9,691 nt of DNA from an uncultured Enterocloster sp. (lineage in GTDB: Bacteria; Bacillota; Clostridia; Lachnospirales; Lachnospiraceae). The stretch is taken from NCBI GenBank assembly GCA_944382045.1, contig CALWMT010000077.1:1-9691 (forward strand), given 5' to 3'. The position numbers were made by a program, and so were the translations under genes. This document shows, in pieces, positions 5,111-9,691 of this stretch. Positions within the stretch are counted from its first letter, which is position 1. Each line of letters opens with the position of its first letter. The notes beneath the pieces were generated by a model. It searched no databases. It had not been told where the DNA came from and saw nothing but the letters and a program-made list of their open reading frames with translations.

Positions 5111-5574
5111 ACATTACCATTTCCCAATAGGCCGTCTGCCTCCGAGGGCTCCTGGGAGGCTGCCGCCTGTGTCTGGGAGATCCCCTCCTGCTTTGCGGCA
5201 TCGGCATCCCCGCGCCTTTCCCGCAAAAGCTGCCAGATGGTATCATGCATCCAGCGGACGGTGTCGTTCAGCACCTTATTCTCCGCGGACAGATTCAGGA
5301 TGATGGTGTTCATCTCCGCGATAATCCGGCGGCTGTCATACTTTCGATGGGGTGCGGTCAGGCGCTCCATCAGAGAAGGATTGGCAGCGAGAATGGCCTG
5401 AGCCAGGTAATCGTCCCGCTCCCGGCAGGACATATGCATAAATTCCGTGTAATGCATCTTCACCATGGACATGACCTCCGGAACCTGGCATCTGGGACAC
5501 TGGGGATGGCGGGAAGTCTGATAATAGGCATAATAGCCGCACCGCGGGCAATAAAAAGCAGCAAGTTCTCTCAT
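5107..5574 (-). CDS. Zinc-ribbon protein of unknown function
   Basis: This encodes 155 aa, cytoplasmic. Two CPRC knuckles (C9/C12 and C26/C29) form a typical four-cysteine zinc ribbon at the N-terminus, and HMSCRERDD follows. Residues about 81-122 are a long helix with heptad-like hydrophobics (IIAEMNTIILNLSAENKVLNDTV and onward, shown in part), likely coiled coil. The C-terminal tail (about 123-155) is polar and probably disordered. I do not recognise a named family. The ATG at 5574 is fixed by GGGAGG about 5 nt upstream. It precedes the kinase-like gene on the same strand with a 78-nt gap. A nucleic-acid or protein-interaction role is only a guess from the ribbon and coiled coil. Confidence 0.85.
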   Translation of the reverse strand: MRELAAFYCPRCGYYAYYQTSRHPQCPRCQVPEVMSMVKMHYTEFMHMSCRERDDYLAQAILAANPSLMERLTAPHRKYDSRRIIAEMNTIILNLSAENKVLNDTVRWMHDTIWQLLRERRGDADAAKQEGISQTQAAASQEPSEADGLLGNGNV

Positions 5575-5598
5575 ACGAGCCTCCCATAGAATATTTTT

Positions 5599-5619
5599 CA
5601 GCAGCGGTTCAAGCTGCTG
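5599..5619 (-). other. Leader hairpin of the zinc-ribbon gene
   Basis: A perfect 7-bp stem (CAGCAGC at 5599-5605 with GCTGCTG at 5613-5619) and 7-nt loop lie between the predicted promoter and the ribosome site. It is followed by As on the coding strand, so it is not a terminator. It may stabilise the mRNA or bind a factor. Confidence 0.5.
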
Positions 5620-5622
5620 TCA

Positions 5623-5651
5623 TTTATAATAAATAGCGCGCGAAGTTTCCA
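5623..5651 (-). promoter_or_regulatory. Possible promoter of the zinc-ribbon gene
   Basis: On the minus strand TGGAAA (5646-5651) is 17 bp from TATAAA (5623-5628). The -10 is acceptable and the -35 weak. The region upstream is strongly AT-rich, with CCATTT/AAATGG arms about 20 nt apart (5650-5681). Confidence 0.4.
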
Positions 5652-5704
5652 TTTATACCCAATATTTTTCAAAAAAATGGAAAAACGGCAAAATATACAA
5701 AAAA

Positions 5705-5732
5705 GCGGCAGACAATTTAGCAGTTCTGCCGC
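5705..5732 (-). terminator. Intrinsic terminator of the large CW-repeat gene
   Basis: A perfect 8-bp stem GCGGCAGA/TCTGCCGC (5705-5712 with 5725-5732) and 12-nt loop is followed on the minus strand by six Ts (5704-5699). The plus side has a shorter CCTTTT run, so it may be partly bidirectional. Between it and the gene's stop a second GC-rich hairpin (5755-5777, one bulged base, 4-nt loop) lacks a T-run. Confidence 0.88.
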
Positions 5733-5856
5733 CTTTTCGTGCGGGCCTCAGGGCGCGGAGGGAAACGCTTCCCCCGCTCCGAAGGGCCGTATTGAACGGA
5801 TAAATAATTGCTTGGGAATGTCTGCTCAGGACAGGGCCGGAGGCAATGCTGCAGGC

Positions 5857-7266
5857 TTACTCTGCCTCATTCTCCGCGCAGACCAGGCCGTCGGTATCCA
5901 CGGTCCAGATGATCTCGTTGCTGTCCTTGAAATCCTTATAGCCGCTGCCGAGCTCTGGGCATGCCTTGGACTTGGAGGAGGAGCTGGCGGTCTGTACAGC
6001 GCCGCTGGCGTTCACAAGATACCGCTTTCCCTCAAACTCCACAGGCTCATAGCGCATGTCTGCGTCTGCATCCTGGCGGAGGCCATTGTTATAGAGCACG
6101 CCGTCCTTGATGCCGTGGCAGCCCTGCCCCCTCTTGGAGCCGCTGGTGTTGAAGAACCAGTTCTGGGTCTCGCCCAGCTCCTCGTCATAGATCACCTGCT
6201 TGCCGGTCTTCATGACGCCGTCCTCCCCGAAGTAGAAGTTGGCGGTCTCATTTTCGCCTGTGTTCACCTGCTGAAGGCCGGTCTGCATCTCGCCCCGCTC
6301 GTTGAAGGCGTACTTCTTGGAGTCAATGGTGAAGAGCTCCAGGCCCTGGGAGGCGTAGTGCGGTGCTCCCTTCTTGAAATAGAACTTGAAGGTCTCGCCC
6401 TCCTCGCTGATGCCCTCCACGCCCTCGATGGTTCTCCAGCCCTCGGCGCGCTTTCCGGACTCATCGTAGTACTGATAGGAGGCAATGGCGGGCAGAGCAG
6501 CCCTTGCCGCGGTGCTTCCGGAAGCAGCCTCCTCGGAAGCAGTGCCTTCAGAGACAGTGCCCTCAGAAGCAGCCTCTGCGGAGACAGTCTCCTCGGGAAG
6601 CTTGAACCAGCCGGTCTGCATCCGGCCATCCACAAAGGTGTAGTAATCGCCCTGGATCTTGCGGTCTACCTCATTTTCCACCCGCTTGCCGCTGTTGTCG
6701 AAATAGTACCAGGATTCCAGAACCTCCGGGTCATCCGTCTCCTCCTCGAGGAGCACCCAGCCGGTCCGGCGGCTTCCATCCTCGCCCAGGTAATAATTAT
6801 ATCCGTCTATGGTTACGGAGCCGGTCTCCATGACGCTGTCCTCGTTGAAGTAGTACCAGCTGCCGTTGATGGAGGCCCAGGTGGAGGTCAGCGCCTTGCC
6901 GTCCCTTCCATAATAATAGTACAGGAACTCCTGCTCATCCTCCTCGTACCAGTAATCCTCATTCTCCACGGAAACCCACTGCATGGTGACGCGCTTTCCG
7001 TCTTCTCCTACGTAATACTCATCAATCTGCATGCTGGAGGCCCGAACGCCGTCGGAATCCAGGTAATACCAGTCATTGCCGGACTTCTTCCAGGTGTCCC
7101 GGAGGGGTTCGCCGTAGGAATCGTAGTAATACCAATTTCCGTTTTCCTCCGTCCAGCCGGATGCCTTCGCGTAGATGGTGGCGGTGCCGGAAAGGAAGGA
7201 AGGGGTTACTGCAGCCATGAACATTGCAGTGGATAATACAGCCAGGATCTTAGTGTTCTTCTTCAT
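5857..7266 (-). CDS. Large secreted CW (choline-binding-type) repeat protein
   Basis: This encodes 469 aa. A signal peptide (MKKNTKILAV, hydrophobic core, small residues near IYAKA at 31-35) is followed almost entirely by aromatic-glycine repeats of the choline-binding type. Clear units lie at about residues 42-56 (NWYYYDSYGE), 63-75 (NDWYYLDSDG), 115-124, 135-148 (GSWYYFNEDS), 155-170, 185-195 and 208-220. An A/S/E/T-rich linker (about 227-256) separates them from a C-terminal half (about 260-469) with degenerate units (FYFGEDGVMKTG, NWFFNTSGSKRG). No catalytic domain is recognisable. The ATG at 7266 has AAGGAG about 11 nt upstream, slightly far. The protein is presumably exported and attached to wall polymers; role unknown. 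A terminator at 5705-5732 and a -10 at 7367-7372 suggest a single-gene transcript with a ~95-nt structured leader. Confidence 0.9.
   Translation of the reverse strand: MKKNTKILAVLSTAMFMAAVTPSFLSGTATIYAKASGWTEENGNWYYYDSYGEPLRDTWKKSGNDWYYLDSDGVRASSMQIDEYYVGEDGKRVTMQWVSVENEDYWYEEDEQEFLYYYYGRDGKALTSTWASINGSWYYFNEDSVMETGSVTIDGYNYYLGEDGSRRTGWVLLEEETDDPEVLESWYYFDNSGKRVENEVDRKIQGDYYTFVDGRMQTGWFKLPEETVSAEAASEGTVSEGTASEEAASGSTAARAALPAIASYQYYDESGKRAEGWRTIEGVEGISEEGETFKFYFKKGAPHYASQGLELFTIDSKKYAFNERGEMQTGLQQVNTGENETANFYFGEDGVMKTGKQVIYDEELGETQNWFFNTSGSKRGQGCHGIKDGVLYNNGLRQDADADMRYEPVEFEGKRYLVNASGAVQTASSSSKSKACPELGSGYKDFKDSNEIIWTVDTDGLVCAENEAE
6499..6588 (-). repeat. Degenerate A/S/E/T-rich linker repeat
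   Basis: Residues about 227-256 of the large CW-repeat protein iterate short S-E-x-T/A units (SAEAASEGTVSEGTAS, EEAASG). At the DNA level GAAGC/GAGAC-type motifs recur about every 15-18 nt. It looks like a flexible, slippage-prone linker between the N-terminal repeat block and the divergent C-terminal half. Confidence 0.6.
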
Positions 7267-7300
7267 AAATGAAATCTCTCCTTTTTGAAAATAGGCGGCA

Positions 7301-7339
7301 GCGGCTGTATGCCGCGGCCATGTTGTTTTGCTGTGGCCG
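7301..7339 (-). other. Two stem-loops in the leader of the large CW-repeat gene
   Basis: GCGGC/GCCGC (7301-7305 with 7311-7315) has a 5-nt loop. CGGCCA/TGGCCG (7315-7320 with 7334-7339) has a 13-nt loop. The stems are adjacent, sharing base 7315, between the -10 at 7367-7372 and the ribosome site. No T-run follows, so they are not a simple attenuator. No known riboswitch class was recognised. Confidence 0.45.
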
Positions 7340-7366
7340 AAAATCCGTCGTTGCATTACGTGGCTT

Positions 7367-7372
7367 ATTATA
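7367..7372 (-). promoter_or_regulatory. -10 element of the large CW-repeat gene
   Basis: TATAAT on the minus strand lies about 100 nt upstream of the start codon. No good -35 lies 16-18 bp upstream, only a T-run, so activation or an alternative promoter is possible. Confidence 0.5.
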
Positions 7373-7482
7373 GCGGAGCTGTTTTGAAAAAACTAGTGAA
7401 GACTGCTGGCAGTGCTGGAAGGCGCTGGCCCCGGAAGGGGGACCCCTAAGAAAATTTGGTATGATTTTCCCGGTTTTTATGG

Positions 7483-7488
7483 TATACT
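7483..7488 (+). promoter_or_regulatory. Extended -10 of the ThDP-enzyme gene
   Basis: TATACT preceded by TGG forms an extended -10, about 36 nt upstream of the ATG. The 17-bp-spaced -35 is poor. GC-rich inverted-repeat sequence around 7429-7447 (CCCC-GGAA-GGGG) lies upstream. Confidence 0.5.
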
Positions 7489-7523
7489 CACCCTATCAGT
7501 ATAGAAGAGGGGAGAATGGGCTT

Positions 7524-9464
7524 ATGCGAGTGAAAGTATCGAATTATATATCCCAGTGGCTGGTGGACGCAGGAATCTGCCAGGCCTTTCTGGTGACCGG
7601 CGGAGGCGCCATGCACCTGGACGATGCCCTGGGGCATCAGCCGGGGCTGGCCTGTATCTATAACCACCACGAGCAGGCCTGTGCCATCGCGGCGGAGAGC
7701 TACGCCAGGATTCACAACCGGATTGCAGCGCTCTGCGTGACCACAGGCCCTGGGGGAACCAACGCCATCACCGGTGTTCTGGGAGGCTGGCTGGACTCTA
7801 TCCCCATGCTTGTCCTGTCCGGCCAGGTCCGCTATGACACCACGGCCCGCTGGTCCGGCGTGGGAATCCGGGCCATGGGGGATCAGGAATTTGATATCTG
7901 CCAGGCCATTTCCTGTATGACGAAATACGCGGAGATGGTGATCGATCCCCTCCGCATCCGTTACTGCCTGGAGAAGGCCCTGTATCTAGCCTATTCCGGA
8001 AGGCCGGGCCCCTGCTGGCTGGACATTCCCCTGGATGTCCAGGGGGCCTTTGTGGAGACCGAGGAGCTGGAGGGCTTTGACCCGGAGGCCTTTGAGCGAA
8101 GCGAGGAGCGGCAGAAGCTGCCGGCCAAGGTGAGCCGGGAGACTGCCCGCCAGATCATTGACAAGATCCGCCAGGCTGAGCGCCCGGTGTTCAACGCGGG
8201 AAATGGCATCCGCCTGGCCGGGGCCCATGACCGCTTCCTGGCGGTGGCGGAGAAGCTTGGCATACCCGTGGTCACAGGCTGGGACAGCGAGGACTGTATT
8301 TGGGACGATCATCCCCTCTATGTGGGACGGGCTGGGAATATGGGGGACCGTCCGGGGAATTTTGCCATCCAGAACAGCGACCTGGTATTTTCTGTGGGAA
8401 GCCGCCTGAGCATCCGCCAGGTGGGCTACAATTATGAGACCTGGGCCAGGGAGGCCTTTGTGATTGTCAATGATATCGACGAGGAGGAGATCAAGAAGCC
8501 GTCGGTGCGCTGCCACATGCCCGTGCACGCGGATGCCGCAGATCTCCTGGAACGGCTGGACGAGGAGCTGGATCAGATTCTGGCAGAGGAGCCGGATCTG
8601 ACGGCGAGTGTGAGCCGGCCGGGGAGCCGCCAGCTCTTTGACGGGGGCATAGGGCTTCCGGGCATGAGCTGGAGCGGGACCTGCGCCATGTGGAAGAAGA
8701 AGTATCCGGTGGTCCTTCCACGCCATCTGGCGGCCGGAGACCATGAGCCGGCCAATGTATACGCCTTCATCAAGGAGCTGGGGGATCAGGTGCCGGAGGG
8801 CCGCATCACTGTGGTGGGAAATGGATCCGCCTGTGTGGTGGGAGGCCACGCCTACCGGATGAAGCGGGGGCAGCGGTTCATCACCAATTCTGCGGTGGCC
8901 TCCATGGGCTACGATCTCCCAGCGGCAATCGGTGCCTGGACGGCCTCCAGGAGGAATGCCTGCTACTGTCAGAACGGAGACCCCAGCGGCGAGGATGTGG
9001 TTCTCATCACTGGAGATGGGAGCATTCAGATGAATCTCCAGGAGCTGCAGACCATCATCCACCATCGGATGGGAATTAAGATCTTCCTGATCAACAACGG
9101 CGGCTATCATTCCATCCGCCAGACGCAGAAGAATTTCTTCGGGGAGCCCCTGGTGGGCATCGGCGTGGACAGCGGGGACTTGAGCTTTCCGAATATGGAG
9201 AAGCTGGCCGCAGCCTACGGCTATCCCTATCTGTGTGCCCGGCACAACAGCGAGCTTGCGCAGGCGGTGCAGAGCGCTCTGGCCATGGAGGGACCGGTGA
9301 TCTGTGAGATCCTTGTGTCCACAGATCAGGTATTTGAACCGAAATCATCGGCCAAGAGGCTTCCGGACGGGACGCTGGTGTCTCCGCCGCTGGAGGACCT
9401 CTCCCCCTTCCTTCCGGAGGAGGAGATGGACGCCAATATGATTATTCCACGCATCCGGGAATAG
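7524..9464 (+). CDS. ThDP-dependent acetolactate-synthase-like enzyme (sugar-locus type)
   Basis: This encodes 646 aa with the three-domain layout of the acetohydroxyacid synthase superfamily. The N-terminal PYR domain carries the catalytic glutamate (HHEQACAIAAESYAR, E50) and TTGPGGTNAITG. The central domain spans about 207-350 (FNAGNGIRLAG, FSVGSRLSIRQVGYN). The C-terminal PP domain has the ThDP motif GDGSIQMNLQELQ (497-509) and NN (524-525). The string YHSIRQTQ and the tail EPKSSAKRLPDG...SPPLED fit a subgroup found in surface-polysaccharide loci rather than housekeeping IlvB. YerE, which attaches a two-carbon unit to a CDP-deoxyhexulose, is the best-studied comparison; the reaction here is inferred. 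The ATG at 7524 has GGGGAG about 9 nt upstream. An epimerase/dehydratase gene starts 33 nt downstream, presumably cotranscribed. No small regulatory subunit gene is adjacent. Confidence 0.88.
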   Translation: MRVKVSNYISQWLVDAGICQAFLVTGGGAMHLDDALGHQPGLACIYNHHEQACAIAAESYARIHNRIAALCVTTGPGGTNAITGVLGGWLDSIPMLVLSGQVRYDTTARWSGVGIRAMGDQEFDICQAISCMTKYAEMVIDPLRIRYCLEKALYLAYSGRPGPCWLDIPLDVQGAFVETEELEGFDPEAFERSEERQKLPAKVSRETARQIIDKIRQAERPVFNAGNGIRLAGAHDRFLAVAEKLGIPVVTGWDSEDCIWDDHPLYVGRAGNMGDRPGNFAIQNSDLVFSVGSRLSIRQVGYNYETWAREAFVIVNDIDEEEIKKPSVRCHMPVHADAADLLERLDEELDQILAEEPDLTASVSRPGSRQLFDGGIGLPGMSWSGTCAMWKKKYPVVLPRHLAAGDHEPANVYAFIKELGDQVPEGRITVVGNGSACVVGGHAYRMKRGQRFITNSAVASMGYDLPAAIGAWTASRRNACYCQNGDPSGEDVVLITGDGSIQMNLQELQTIIHHRMGIKIFLINNGGYHSIRQTQKNFFGEPLVGIGVDSGDLSFPNMEKLAAAYGYPYLCARHNSELAQAVQSALAMEGPVICEILVSTDQVFEPKSSAKRLPDGTLVSPPLEDLSPFLPEEEMDANMIIPRIRE

Positions 9465-9497
9465 GGTATCCGGGAAGCGGAAGGGAAGGAGACTGCG

Positions 9498-9691
9498 ATG
9501 CGAGTGATTGTCACAGGGGCCTCCAGCTTTATGGGGCTTGCGGCGGTGCGGGAGCTGGGTATGCTGGGGATTCAGACGGAGGCGGTGATCCGCCCCAGCT
9601 CTCCGGCCCGGGGAGCCTTGGAGGAGATGGAGCACGTCCGCGTGCGTCCCTGCCTTTTGGAGGAGATCCGCTTCCTGGCGGAGAAGACAGG
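9498..9691 (+). CDS. NAD(P)-dependent epimerase/dehydratase, N-terminal fragment
   Basis: The first 64 complete codons are present before the window ends. The sequence begins MRVIVTGASSFMGLAAVREL, a beta strand followed by the Rossmann GxxxxxG-type glycine motif (GASSFMG) of extended SDR nucleotide-sugar epimerases and dehydratases. VIRPSSPARG follows where the adenine-ribose end of NAD(P) is read; the arginines would fit NADP but this is only suggestive. The ATG at 9498 has AAGGAG 6 nt upstream and lies 33 nt after the ThDP-enzyme stop, so the two genes form an operon. The substrate is unknown; reduction or epimerisation of the keto sugar made by its neighbour is a reasonable inference. Confidence 0.8.
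   Translation, partial: MRVIVTGASSFMGLAAVRELGMLGIQTEAVIRPSSPARGALEEMEHVRVRPCLLEEIRFLAEKT

Noticed and set aside
5755..5777. GC-rich bulged hairpin as main terminator of the large CW-repeat gene
   Set aside because: It lacks a T-run. The hairpin at 5705-5732 with six Ts is the better terminator.
5677..7236. 519-codon + strand open frame opposite the large CW-repeat protein
   Set aside because: It runs through the intrinsic terminator and is an L/G/A-rich mirror of the repeats. It has no recognisable domain and no ribosome site.
7301..7339. Known riboswitch in the CW-protein leader
   Set aside because: The stems are small and no conserved core of a familiar riboswitch class could be recognised.
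7986..9245. 419-codon minus strand open frame inside the ThDP-enzyme gene
   Set aside because: The + strand frame has intact ThDP motifs and a ribosome site. The minus frame is a high-GC shadow without a start signal.
1..9691. Mobile element, phage or CRISPR content
   Set aside because: No transposase, integrase, long terminal repeats, regular spacer array or tRNA attachment site was seen on either strand.

Overview
The window looks like chromosomal DNA from an anaerobic Firmicute, most likely Clostridia/Lachnospiraceae. This is inferred from strong AGGAGG-type ribosome binding sites, TTGACA/TATAAT-type promoters with extended -10 (TGn) elements, secreted proteins carrying choline-binding-type (CW) repeats, a cytidylate-kinase-like P-loop protein, and moderately high G+C coding regions separated by AT-rich spacers. 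Species cannot be named from the sequence. No rRNA, tRNA, CRISPR array, transposase or phage gene was seen.

Layout. At 1-216 (+) is the C-terminal tail of a phosphoglucomutase/phosphomannomutase. Converging on it and overlapping it by 15 bp is a doubtful small membrane-protein gene (202-591, -). A control-rich stretch follows (about 600-770): a perfect 15-bp inverted repeat, a + strand promoter and a + strand intrinsic terminator that could bound a ~65-nt RNA. A winged-helix-like gene (772-1230, -) has a near-consensus promoter and two copies of a TTCG-containing direct-repeat operator. At 1474-3368 (-) lie two tandem paralogous secreted proteins: an unrecognised N-terminal domain, an Fn3-like domain and C-terminal CW repeats. 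They are divergently transcribed from a secreted glycerophosphodiester phosphodiesterase (3590-4408, +). The shared 221-bp spacer holds a four-copy, 11-bp-spaced TTAAGA-type box resembling a PhoP/OmpR-family regulator site.

A cytidylate-kinase-like protein (4426-5028, -) and a zinc-ribbon protein (5107-5574, -) follow, each with its own promoter and a similar GCAGC...GCTGC hairpin in its leader. Next is a large secreted protein built almost wholly of CW repeats (5857-7266, -) with a clear terminator at 5705-5732. Divergent from it, a ThDP-dependent acetolactate-synthase-like enzyme (7524-9464, +) is followed 33 nt later by the start of an NAD(P)-dependent sugar epimerase/dehydratase (9498 onward, +). 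These probably open a nucleotide-sugar or surface-polysaccharide locus that continues beyond the window.

Functional theme (inference). Much of the window concerns the cell envelope: three CW-repeat secreted proteins, a secreted GDPD that could cleave glycerophosphodiesters or teichoic-acid-type polymers, a sugar-phosphate mutase and a sugar-modification operon. The most distinctive signals are the duplicated three-domain secreted protein beside a GDPD with a phosphate-box-like promoter, and the small-RNA-like unit with an inverted repeat at 638-761.
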